Assembly (NCBI GenBank): GCA_934292725.1
Contig: CAKQXY010000041.1
Span: 1 to 32,265, forward strand
Direction: 5' to 3'
DNA length: 32,265 bases
Source: an uncultured Lachnospiraceae bacterium
Lineage (GTDB): Bacteria > Bacillota > Clostridia > Lachnospirales > Lachnospiraceae
Shown here: piece after piece, positions 25,476 to 32,265 of the stretch
Layout: every line of letters starts with the position of its first letter
How positions within the stretch are numbered: position 1 is the stretch's first letter
Notes under the pieces: generated by a model
What the model saw: the letters and a program-made list of their open reading frames with translations, nothing else
Databases searched by the model: none
What the model was told of the DNA's origin: nothing
Program-made: the position numbers and the translations under genes

Positions 25476-26396
25476 TTAAAATACACTTGTTCCTCGTACC
25501 TTCTTGCTGATCGTATTTGCAAGAAAGAACAATGCAAATGCAACAAATGATTTCATAATACCAACTGCAACAGAAAATGAAATCTGACCAGAGCCAACAC
25601 CAAGATTGTATACATACAAATCTAGAACCTCTATATACTCCTTATTTAGTGCATTTCCAAACGCAAGATATTGATCTACTCCTGTATTTAAGAAATTTCC
25701 GATACTCATAATTAAAAGCACAAAATATGTTGGAATCAACTGTGGAATAGTAATATACCAGATACGTTTCCATCTTCCTGCACCGTCAACCATTGCTGCC
25801 TCAAATAATTCCTGATCAAGTCCGGCAATCGCAGCAAAATAAATGATCGAACTCCAGCCTAAACTCTTCCACTGCTGCAAAAAAACCTGTATCAGCCATA
25901 CATGCTTATCTGTTGTCAAAATGTTAACGACCTGCTTTTCAGCTCCCATATCCTTAAAAATCGTATTTATAAGACCAGATGCGCCAAATATGCTCGTGGA
26001 AAGAGAGAACAAAATTACCCAGCTTATAAAATTTGGAAGTGTCGTCAAACTCTGCACAACCTTGCGGAATTTATTTCCGCGAAGTTCACTCAACAAAATT
26101 GCAAAGATCATCGGAAGTGGTGTAAAAAGATAACCGAGTAAATGAATTCCAAATGTATTCTTCAATACACGGAATAAATTTCTTCTCATTACCACATTGC
26201 CAAACAGCACTTTAAAATTATCCAATCCCACAAATGTAGAATTAAGAAGTGACCGTCCTGGCTTATACTGAAAAAATGCAAAGGACCAGCCCCACAAAGG
26301 AACATAGCTAAATAAAATTACTAATAAAACTGCTGGTGCTACATACAGGAACAGCTTAAAATCATTCCATTTTTTTCGTTTTGATGAATTTTTCAT
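25476..26396 (-). CDS. Carbohydrate ABC transporter permease, LplB-type
   Basis: This 306-aa membrane protein is the partner of the LplC-like subunit. It has about six membrane segments, starting with LFLYVAPAVLLVILFSYVPL, and the EAA loop FEAAMVDGAGRWKRIWYITI. The start at 26396 has GGCGG 8 bases upstream; the frame goes on to 26489, but that part contains the promoter and operator. It is the first gene of the permease/SGNH unit. Its promoter shares a fixed-distance site with the binding-protein gene, which supports the view that these parts form one transporter although they are 4 kb apart. Confidence 0.92.
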   Translation of the reverse strand: MKNSSKRKKWNDFKLFLYVAPAVLLVILFSYVPLWGWSFAFFQYKPGRSLLNSTFVGLDNFKVLFGNVVMRRNLFRVLKNTFGIHLLGYLFTPLPMIFAILLSELRGNKFRKVVQSLTTLPNFISWVILFSLSTSIFGASGLINTIFKDMGAEKQVVNILTTDKHVWLIQVFLQQWKSLGWSSIIYFAAIAGLDQELFEAAMVDGAGRWKRIWYITIPQLIPTYFVLLIMSIGNFLNTGVDQYLAFGNALNKEYIEVLDLYVYNLGVGSGQISFSVAVGIMKSFVAFALFFLANTISKKVRGTSVF

Positions 26397-26433
26397 TTTT
26401 TGTCCGCCTTTCGTTTTACGTTTTTCTAACTTT

Positions 26434-26489
26434 ATTGTATCGAAAGGCATTATCATCGTATATATCGAATACTTTTGATAATTTTGCAT
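26434..26489 (-). promoter_or_regulatory. Promoter and candidate YesN operator of the permease operon
   Basis: On the minus strand ATTATCAAAAGT, four bases, then GATATAT (26460-26481) is preceded by ATGCA (from 26489). The -10 box TACAAT (26439-26434) begins after 20 bases, followed by AAAG. The arrangement matches the binding-protein promoter base for base in spacing. Confidence 0.65.
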
Positions 26490-26503
26490 TTTATGGATTT
26501 TTA

Positions 26504-26546
26504 AATAAAAAAATCTCGCATGATCATTTTTGACCTTGCGAGATTT
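26504..26546 (-). terminator. Terminator of the GH43 gene
   Basis: AAATCTCGCA (26511-26520) pairs perfectly with TGCGAGATTT (26537-26546) and is followed on the minus strand by a T run (26510-26504). It isolates the GH43 gene from the permease operon. Confidence 0.88.
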
Positions 26547-26595
26547 CTTTTAAATTTGCTTTATTACATTAGCATATACTTACTTAACAAAGCTA

Positions 26596-27501
26596 TTACT
26601 CAAACTCTGCAGTATCCTGATAAATCATTTCAAGTCCATCTTCTGTTTCCTTTAACGGATAAACGACATAACCAGACTCAAAATATTTGTCTCCACCTCC
26701 GCCCCAGCGGTCTCCTACATACAGAAGCTTTCCATTTACATTCAAAAGAAATGCGGCCTGACTGTCATATGTGGTCTCGTCACCGATTTCCTTTAATGAG
26801 CTCCAGCGTCCCTCAATTGAATCAGCCCATGCATACTTGCCCTGGTTTGGCGCCCATCCGGTACAAAAAGATGAAATCATATAATAATGATATTTTCCCT
26901 TAATTACAGCTGGAGCCTCACGATACTCACCCTGCCACAGACGATGAACAAGACAATCTACATTCATATAGTCATCTGATAAACGATACACATGAAGATC
27001 GGCATTGTCTCTCGATGCAGAAATAAAATATGCAGTTCCATCCTCTTCCTGATAAAGTGTGCAGTCTCTTGACATATAGCCATATGGATTGAAATGACCA
27101 TGATAAGTAAAATCGCCATCTGGTGTATCACATGTTGCAATAGCAACTGCTGCATCATGGTAATCCTTTCCATTTTCAAAATGAGCCCACATAACAAATT
27201 TGTTTGTCTTCTTATTATATAGTACCTTTGGACGCTCTAAATTCACCTTATTTCCATCCTCAGTAGTCAGCATAAGCGTAGTACGCATGCGATAACCTTC
27301 CATCTTCGAATTTGTCGTCAGAATATGATTTCTAAACTCCCAATCTGTCAAATTCTGTGAGCGATAGCAACTAACATAGAAATTATCTCTTCTGTCCTCG
27401 CCATACCAGTAATAATAACCTTCATGGAAAATGATATATCCTCCATGTGCGTGAAGCGGATTTCCCTGTGTATCCTTCCATACAATTCCATTCTTTAACA
27501 T
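26596..27501 (-). CDS. GH43 family glycosidase, exo-beta-1,3-galactanase-like
   Basis: This 301-aa protein is a five-bladed beta-propeller glycosidase. The N-terminal block DTQGNPLHAHGGYIIFHEG, then YYYWYGEDR, is typical of GH43 subfamily 24 and its relatives, which cut beta-1,3-galactan from arabinogalactan. In that subfamily a Gln is thought to replace the usual catalytic Asp; TYDSQAAFLL followed by YVGDRWGGG here fits that. YMSRDCTLYQEEDGTAYFIS holds candidate acidic residues. There is no signal peptide or extra binding domain, so it would act inside the cell on short oligomers. GAGGAG lies before the ATG. A TATAAT-like -10 box (27533-27528) sits upstream beside the repeat element. Confidence 0.75.
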   Translation of the reverse strand: MLKNGIVWKDTQGNPLHAHGGYIIFHEGYYYWYGEDRRDNFYVSCYRSQNLTDWEFRNHILTTNSKMEGYRMRTTLMLTTEDGNKVNLERPKVLYNKKTNKFVMWAHFENGKDYHDAAVAIATCDTPDGDFTYHGHFNPYGYMSRDCTLYQEEDGTAYFISASRDNADLHVYRLSDDYMNVDCLVHRLWQGEYREAPAVIKGKYHYYMISSFCTGWAPNQGKYAWADSIEGRWSSLKEIGDETTYDSQAAFLLNVNGKLLYVGDRWGGGGDKYFESGYVVYPLKETEDGLEMIYQDTAEFE

Positions 27502-27542
27502 CTTTTTCTCCTCTTTCCTTTTAATTAATTATAAATGATGTT

Positions 27543-27740
27543 GGGGTCAAAAGGTATTTTGACCCCTTTGATACCAGATTGCTACGTGCTTTGCACTCTC
27601 GCAATCTTCAAAAACATTCGTAATCCGCTCATTTTTCTTTGAAAAATGGCTACTTACTCATATTTTTGGCGGGTCAAGAGTTCAAAAAACCTCTTGCAAG
27701 CAAGCTTGCATCGGCTTTCTGACCTTTTGACCCTGGTATC
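27543..27740. repeat. Structured intergenic repeat, complete copy B
   Basis: This element of about 200 bases contains a perfect 10-bp hairpin GGGGTCAAAA/TTTTGACCCC (27543-27566). A closing pair follows, GATACCAG (27570-27577) with CTGGTATC (27733-27740). Inside are hairpins GATTGC/GCAATC around GTGC/GCAC (27577-27606), CATTTTTC/GAAAAATG (27630-27648), and a long arm GGGTCAAGAG/CTTTTGACCC (27671-27680 and 27724-27733) topped by TGCAAG-CAAG-CTTGCA (27695-27710). It lies between the aminopeptidase and GH43 genes. Copy A at 3-93 has the same architecture in its right half. Confidence 0.75.
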
Positions 27741-27747
27741 TTATAAA

Positions 27748-28983
27748 TTAGAACACAAAATTTCCATGATCAAACACAGTTACTGTACTTCCATCCTGGC
27801 AAATACCCTCGATATGCATCTGTCTTGATCCAAACATGAAATCTACATGAGTCATAGATTTATTTGCACCTGCTGCTGCTAATTCCTCATCTGTCATCTC
27901 AGTTCCGCCCTTTACATTCATCGGATAAGCGTCTCCTAATGCCAAATGGCAGGATGCATTCTCATCAAACAGGGTATTGTAGAATAAAATTCCAGTATTC
28001 TTGATTGGAGAGTCATAGCTGATCAATGCAACCTCGCCTAAATAGCAACTTCCCTCATCAAATTCAACAAGGCTCTTTAATACATCCTGTTCCTTCTTTG
28101 CACCGTAATCAATAACCTTGCCATCCTTAAACTCCAGCCAAAAATCTTCAATTAATTTTCCTTGATAGCTAAGAGGCATTGATGCATATACCTTTCCATT
28201 TACACCTGTCTTAAGCGGCATACAGAAGTTTTCCTCAGTCGGCATATTCGGGTTGAATAACACACCCTTTGTGGAATACTCACAGCCACCACCCCAGACA
28301 TGGTTTTTAACAAGCTCTACTGTCAAATCAGTTCCAAGCTCATTTGTAAAATGAAGTGCCTTAAAATTATACTCATTTAACTTCTTTGAATGACCAAGAA
28401 TCTCTGCATTGTGTTTATTCCACTCTTCTACCGGATCATTCTCCTCATTCACACGCACACTCATTAAAATAGCATCCATGAGTGCCTCAACTGCTTCATC
28501 TTCTTTTTTGTCTGGAAATACCTTGTTAGCCCAGCCTGCTGATGGCAATGCCACAATACTCCACTGACCATCATTATTCATAGTATATTTCTGCAATGGT
28601 GCATTCTTCTTGCCGTATGCAACCTGAACACGCTGAATCTTCTCTGGATCAATGTCCTTCATCAGACCTGGTGTATCAGAAATAACATGAAGATAGCAGC
28701 ATCCTTTTTTATGTTCCCAGTCTGTCATATCGTACTTCCACTGAGGAGTCTCCTCTAACGTCTCTGTACTTGCGTACTGATAATTCATCAAATTATCCTG
28801 CTCATCATGCCAGTTTATTTTAACGTATCCGGCACCAGCTTCATATGCTGCCTTTACGCACATTCTTACAAACTCATAATCAGTTACAGATGCGCTGATT
28901 ACAAGCATCTGACCTGGCTGAACATTTACGCCGCTCACTACTGCCAGCTTTGCGTACTTTTCCATTACTGCCTTACTAGCCAT
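27748..28983 (-). CDS. Aminopeptidase, M29 family
   Basis: This 411-aa cytoplasmic metallopeptidase would remove N-terminal residues from peptides. It matches the M29 (AmpS/thermophilic aminopeptidase, PF02073) family in length and blocks: an N-terminal domain with GVNVQPGQMLVISASV; ELGTDLTVEL; MPTEENFCMPLKTGVNGKV; then GEVALISYDSPIKNTGILF, DENASCHLALGDAY and HVDFMFGSRQMHIEG, which hold the Glu, His and Asp metal ligands. The start at 28983 has GGGAGG upstream; the frame reads to 29013 without a site. A leader hairpin TGCCTC/GAGGCA lies just upstream. It is transcribed alone, and its neighbours give no hint of a special role. Confidence 0.92.
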   Translation of the reverse strand: MASKAVMEKYAKLAVVSGVNVQPGQMLVISASVTDYEFVRMCVKAAYEAGAGYVKINWHDEQDNLMNYQYASTETLEETPQWKYDMTDWEHKKGCCYLHVISDTPGLMKDIDPEKIQRVQVAYGKKNAPLQKYTMNNDGQWSIVALPSAGWANKVFPDKKEDEAVEALMDAILMSVRVNEENDPVEEWNKHNAEILGHSKKLNEYNFKALHFTNELGTDLTVELVKNHVWGGGCEYSTKGVLFNPNMPTEENFCMPLKTGVNGKVYASMPLSYQGKLIEDFWLEFKDGKVIDYGAKKEQDVLKSLVEFDEGSCYLGEVALISYDSPIKNTGILFYNTLFDENASCHLALGDAYPMNVKGGTEMTDEELAAAGANKSMTHVDFMFGSRQMHIEGICQDGSTVTVFDHGNFVF

Positions 28984-29045
28984 TTTTTCTAACCTCCCTA
29001 TTTTGCCTCGCAAAGAGGCATTCGCAATCCACTTTCAGTATACCA

Positions 29046-29051
29046 GATATA
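29046..29051 (-). promoter_or_regulatory. Extended -10 promoter of the aminopeptidase gene (approximate position)
   Basis: On the minus strand the sequence CTGGTATACTG, about 55-60 bases upstream of the start, is an extended -10 motif (TG, one base, TATACT). TTCCAA 17 bases upstream is a poor -35 box. The coordinate given may be off by several bases. Confidence 0.35.
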
Positions 29052-29105
29052 GAAAGAATTTGGAATATTACAGAAAAATTTTGGAGGAAATTTGTAGGGC
29101 TTTCG

Positions 29106-29127
29106 TAGCATGACGCATGAACTGTAA
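29106..29127. repeat. Partial copy of the palindromic repeat end
   Basis: TAGCATGACGCATGAACTG and the following TAA are identical to the right end of the element at 7420-7602. GAAATTTGT upstream (near 29088) also matches the inner part of that element, as if the middle was lost. It lies just before the SDR promoter. Confidence 0.55.
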
Positions 29128-29159
29128 CTAAACTTCCATCATTTTGATAAGAATACGTA

Positions 29160-29190
29160 TTGACTTCAAGTGGCCTTGAAGCAGTATAAT
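29160..29190 (+). promoter_or_regulatory. MerR-type promoter of the SDR/ThuA operon
   Basis: The -35 box TTGACT (29160-29165) and the -10 box TATAAT (29185-29190) are 19 bases apart, too far for ordinary sigma-A promoters. The spacer region holds the dyad CTTCAAG-TGGC-CTTGAAG (29164-29181). Long spacer plus central dyad is the hallmark of promoters untwisted by MerR-family activators. No MerR-family gene is in the window. Confidence 0.65.
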
Positions 29191-29223
29191 AATAATATCA
29201 ATTATTGAAAGGATGGATTTTTT

Positions 29224-29961
29224 ATGAAAACAATTTCTCCAGAAGTAAAAACAGCACTCGTAACAGGAACGGATCATGGTGTTGGATTTTCTCTTGCAAA
29301 AAAGCTTCTCTCGCGCGGCTATTTTGTAATCGCAGTTCGTGTAGATGAAACAGAAAAGCAAATTGATACTTTACAATCTTCATATCCAAATCAAATGGCA
29401 ATTGTCTGCGCCGATATCGGAAGTGATGAAAGTGTTTTGAAAGCTTCAAATGATATCAAAAACATGACTGATCACATTGACCTATTAATCAACTGCGCCG
29501 GAATCCTTGGTGACATGAGCAAAAATCTCGGTGATGATCTTGACTTTGATGAAATAATGCGCGTGATAAATGTCAATGCCATCGGTACGCTTCGCATAAC
29601 CAATGCTCTTTCTTCACTTGTGTTAAACAGTACTGAAAAAACTATTGTAAATATCTCTTCTGAGGCCGGAAGCATTGCCGATTGTTGGCGCACTGGATGG
29701 TTTGGCTATTGTATGTCTAAGGCAGCCAATAATATGCAGTCTGCTCTTGTTCACAATAATATGAGAGAACTTGGCGGCAAAGTCTTTGCGATTCATCCAG
29801 GGCATGTCGCTACCTATATGCGCGGTCATCTTGACACGACTGCAAAGATCACACCAGATGTTTCTGCGGAAGGAATTTTACATGTTGTTTTGGATATGCC
29901 TCATCCAATTAATTCACGCCCACTTTATCTGGATTACACAGGAAAAGAACTTCCGTGGTAA
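29224..29961 (+). CDS. Short-chain dehydrogenase/reductase
   Basis: This 245-aa enzyme has the classical SDR layout: the cofactor motif TGTDHGVG (14-21), NCAG (90-93), the catalytic Ser in NISSEAG (Ser145/146), and Tyr162 with Lys166 in YCMSK. Asn118 in VNVNAIG completes the tetrad. The residue after the second strand suggests neither NAD nor NADP firmly (VRVDE). It could reduce a carbonyl or oxidise an alcohol on a small metabolite; the substrate is unknown. AAAGGATGG lies before the ATG. It is the first gene of a pair with a ThuA-domain protein, under a MerR-type promoter, which suggests a response to a reactive compound such as an aldehyde, or to another small inducer. Confidence 0.9.
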   Translation: MKTISPEVKTALVTGTDHGVGFSLAKKLLSRGYFVIAVRVDETEKQIDTLQSSYPNQMAIVCADIGSDESVLKASNDIKNMTDHIDLLINCAGILGDMSKNLGDDLDFDEIMRVINVNAIGTLRITNALSSLVLNSTEKTIVNISSEAGSIADCWRTGWFGYCMSKAANNMQSALVHNNMRELGGKVFAIHPGHVATYMRGHLDTTAKITPDVSAEGILHVVLDMPHPINSRPLYLDYTGKELPW

Positions 29962-30003
29962 GACAAAACATTTATTATAATCAAATGAAAGGATAACAAA
30001 CTT

Positions 30004-30621
30004 ATGAAAAAGAAAATTCTTGTAATAGGAAATTATAATGACGCAATCTATCATGGCTTAACAGGTGTTGACGATCGCCTGACATCCATTTTATCAGACT
30101 ACGAACTCATTTGCACTGACGATACATCAAAGCTTCTCACCTTAAAAGAAGATCAGATTTCAGGTATCATCTCTTATCTTGATATCTGGCAATCAAAGCT
30201 TCGTGATGACGAAGCTAACGCTTTCGAGCAGTTCGTAGCAAACGGTGGCGGTGCACTTTTACTTCATAATGGAATTAGTATTCAAAGTCAGGATCGTCTT
30301 TTAACACTGGCTGGTGCAAAATTTCTTGGTCATCCACATCATGAAGTTATCTGCTTTGAGCCATCGGCTCATCCTATCACACATGGCTGCACAAGCTTTT
30401 CTCTTGATGAGGAACCTTATCAATTTGAACTTGTGCCAGATAACAAGGAAGTAATCCTTACCTACTGGTACAAAGATAAACAATATCCTGCTGGCTGGTG
30501 TAAGACATCAGGTTCTGGACGTTTGATTTATCTTTGTCCTGGTCACACGCCTGAAATTTTTGACTGCCCACAATATCAGCAGCTCATCCGACAAAGTATG
30601 GATTGGACGCTTGGCAACTGA
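30004..30621 (+). CDS. ThuA domain-containing protein
   Basis: This 205-aa protein has the glutamine-amidotransferase-like fold of ThuA (trehalose utilisation) proteins. Blocks are GIISYLDIWQSKLRDDE, NGGGALLLHNGIS, FLGHPHHEVICF, then HPITHGCTSFSLDEEPYQFE and GSGRLIYLCPGHTPEIFD. ThuA-like proteins are often encoded with sugar dehydrogenases and are thought to act on oxidised sugars, though their chemistry is poorly known. The usual amidotransferase Cys is absent (LLLHNGIS). No signal peptide is seen. AAAGGA lies 10 bases before the ATG. It follows the SDR gene by 42 bp and probably shares its promoter. Confidence 0.85.
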   Translation: MKKKILVIGNYNDAIYHGLTGVDDRLTSILSDYELICTDDTSKLLTLKEDQISGIISYLDIWQSKLRDDEANAFEQFVANGGGALLLHNGISIQSQDRLLTLAGAKFLGHPHHEVICFEPSAHPITHGCTSFSLDEEPYQFELVPDNKEVILTYWYKDKQYPAGWCKTSGSGRLIYLCPGHTPEIFDCPQYQQLIRQSMDWTLGN

Positions 30622-30693
30622 AATAGGTTAAAATAGATCAAGTACTTTTTTGGCATTTTTGCACAAAAACAGTTTTTTAAATATTTTCGTCAC

Positions 30694-30722
30694 TTGTAAA
30701 GAATAACATTCCATGATATGAT
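30694..30722 (+). promoter_or_regulatory. Sigma-A-type promoter of the sodium symporter gene
   Basis: TTGTAA (30694-30699) and TATGAT (30717-30722) are 17 bases apart, about 48 bases before the start codon at 30771. Confidence 0.65.
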
Positions 30723-30770
30723 AGTTCAAGGTTCTTAACCAATATTACTATTTTATATTAGGAGTGTATT

Positions 30771-32174
30771 ATGCAGCAAAAAAAGAATAGCTTCAGCGGC
30801 TCGATCGGTTTTGTCCTCGCAGCTGCCGGAAGCGCAGTCGGTGTCGGAAATATTTGGCGCTTTCCTTATCTTTGTGCCAAGGATGGTGGAGGATTATTTT
30901 TAATCATTTATCTAGTTTTAGTTCTCACATTCGGTTTCGTCCTTCTGACAACTGATATCGCTATCGGACGAAAAACGAAAAAAAATGCACTGAATGCCTA
31001 TGCCGCAATAAGCAGTAAATGGAAATTTCTTGGATATCTTACTTTCCTTGTTCCAGCACTGATCATGACCTACTACTCTGTAATTGGAGGCTGGATCGTC
31101 AAATATTTAACTGCTTATGTAGTTTCTGGAACTGAGGCTCCTGCACAGGATGGCTATTTTACTTCCTTTATCACATCAACTGCAGCGCCGATTGTGTTTA
31201 TGTTTATTTTTCTTGCATTGACTGCATGGGTTGTTTATCTTGGTGTTGAAAAAGGAATTGAAAAGTATTCTCGTATTTTAATGCCGATTCTTCTTATTTT
31301 AATTATCGGTATTGCAATCTTTTCCTTAACGCTTTCCTATGAGGCAGAAGATGGCACAGTCCGTACTGGTCTTCAGGGTTTATCAGCCTACTTGATTCCA
31401 AACGTTGAAGGTCTGACCGTTAAACGTTTTCTGGAAGTTTTGCTTGATGCGATGAGCCAGCTTTTCTTCTCTTTAAGTGTTTCTATGGGTATCATGATCA
31501 CCTATGGCTCTTATGTAAAGGATGATGTAAATTTAAGCAAGTCCATCAACCAAATTGAGATATTTGATACTGGTGTTGCCTTTTTATCCGGTCTTATGAT
31601 CATCCCGGCTGTATTTGTCTTCCTTGGAACTGACGGTATGACCTCAGGTCCTAGTCTGACATTTCTTTCACTGCCAAAGGTATTTGCTTCAATGGGAGCT
31701 GCCGGTCGTTTTGTTGGAATTGCATTCTTCTTGATGCTTGGCTTTGCCGCACTTACTTCATGTGTCTCTGTCATGGAAACACTAGTTGCAAACTGCATGG
31801 AGCTGTTTCACAAATCAAGAAAGAAAATGTGCGTCATCATAGGCACCTATTCTCTTGTCACCGCAGTTATTATCTGCCTTGGCTACAATGTGTTCTATTT
31901 TGATTTGAAGCTTCCAAATGGTTCTGTTGGACAGCTGCTTGATTTGGCCGACTATATCAGCAATAGCTTTTTAATGCCGTTCATCTCGCTACTTACCAGC
32001 ATTTTGATTGGCTGGGTTATTGAACCAAAGTGGATTACAGATGAAGTTACAAAAAATGGTGAGTCATTTAAACGAGAAAAACTCTATGGAATTTTAATGC
32101 GATATGTTGTTCCTGTTGTAATGTTAGTTCTGTTTTTCATGTCTACCGGACTTTGGGATATTATTTTTAAATAA
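30771..32174 (+). CDS. Neurotransmitter:sodium symporter family transporter
   Basis: This 467-aa membrane protein belongs to the NSS/SNF family (LeuT, MhsT, TnaT relatives) and probably imports an amino acid with sodium. The first membrane helix has the typical break GSAVGVGNIWRFPYL (20-34), which forms the sodium and substrate sites. About eleven membrane segments can be counted, as is usual for bacterial members, which often lack the twelfth. The sixth helix region reads FFSLSVSMGIMITYGSYV. AGGAG lies 6 bases before the ATG. It has its own promoter. A group II intron end begins 17 bases after the stop codon. Confidence 0.92.
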   Translation: MQQKKNSFSGSIGFVLAAAGSAVGVGNIWRFPYLCAKDGGGLFLIIYLVLVLTFGFVLLTTDIAIGRKTKKNALNAYAAISSKWKFLGYLTFLVPALIMTYYSVIGGWIVKYLTAYVVSGTEAPAQDGYFTSFITSTAAPIVFMFIFLALTAWVVYLGVEKGIEKYSRILMPILLILIIGIAIFSLTLSYEAEDGTVRTGLQGLSAYLIPNVEGLTVKRFLEVLLDAMSQLFFSLSVSMGIMITYGSYVKDDVNLSKSINQIEIFDTGVAFLSGLMIIPAVFVFLGTDGMTSGPSLTFLSLPKVFASMGAAGRFVGIAFFLMLGFAALTSCVSVMETLVANCMELFHKSRKKMCVIIGTYSLVTAVIICLGYNVFYFDLKLPNGSVGQLLDLADYISNSFLMPFISLLTSILIGWVIEPKWITDEVTKNGESFKREKLYGILMRYVVPVVMLVLFFMSTGLWDIIFK

Positions 32175-32190
32175 AAGAAACTTCTTTGTA

Positions 32191-32265
32191 ATCGAGTAGG
32201 AGGGGATTTGTTAAATCCCCGACCTCTCACACCACCGTGCGTACCGTTCGGTACACGGCGGTTCA
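32191..32265 (-). mobile_element. Group II intron, 3' end (domains V and VI), continues outside
   Basis: Read on the minus strand, domain V is a stem of ACCGCCGTG with CACGGTGGT (32262-32254 and 32239-32231), a CG bulge, an upper stem GTACC/GGTAC and a GAAC loop. The CGC triad pairs with the expected G-T wobble. Domain VI pairs GGGGATTT with AAATCCCC, and the intron ends CTACTCGAT at 32191. The body and any reverse transcriptase gene lie beyond the window. A short inverted repeat AAAGAA/TTCTTT (32174-32187) lies next to the junction. Confidence 0.85.

Noticed and set aside
1..32265. CRISPR arrays, tRNA or rRNA genes, prophage genes
   Set aside because: No regularly spaced repeats, cloverleaf genes, rRNA blocks or phage proteins were recognised on either strand.

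Overview
The window looks like the chromosome of an anaerobic gut Firmicute, most likely a member of the Lachnospiraceae. It is moderately AT-rich, with AGGAGG-type ribosome binding sites and sigma-A-like promoters. It carries a TrpXYZ-type ABC transporter, the GGGtGRT/IscU-like gene pair, a bile salt hydrolase-type enzyme and a YesMN/Lpl-type carbohydrate locus. The assignment is inference from gene content; no rRNA or tRNA gene was seen.

Layout. 1-105: the 3' part of a structured intergenic repeat. 129-3020 (+): a three-gene ABC importer of the TrpX/TrpY/TrpZ type. 3038-4959 (-): a choloylglycine hydrolase-family enzyme translated from the same unit as a membrane-anchored protein of unknown function. 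5148-6868 (-): the GGGtGRT protein and a divergent IscU-like scaffold, followed by a strong terminator. 7109-7902: a small coiled-coil ORF, a palindromic repeat, and an HPr-like protein without the phosphorylatable histidine. 8226-11688 (-): an operon of a YjbR/MGMT fusion, a UPF0340 protein and a GH3 glycosidase.

11783-27501 is a Gram-positive polysaccharide utilization locus. It holds GH2, GH28 and GH106-like glycosidases, a large sugar-binding protein, a YesN/YesM two-component system, an SGNH esterase-like protein, two LplB/LplC-type permeases and a GH43 exo-galactanase-like enzyme. None of its enzymes has a visible signal peptide, so it appears built to import pectin or arabinogalactan-type oligosaccharides and finish them in the cytoplasm. 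A shared sequence lies at fixed distance upstream of the -10 boxes of the binding-protein gene and the permease operon. Weaker copies lie before the GH106-like and GH2 genes. This is a candidate operator for the YesN-type regulator and would tie the locus into one regulon.

27543-27740 is a second, complete copy of the structured repeat. 27748-28983 (-) is an M29 aminopeptidase. 29224-30621 (+) is an SDR/ThuA-domain pair behind a promoter with MerR-type architecture (19-bp spacer filled by a dyad). 30771-32174 (+) is a neurotransmitter:sodium symporter-family transporter. The last 75 bases are the 3' end (domains V and VI) of a group II intron on the minus strand that continues beyond the window.
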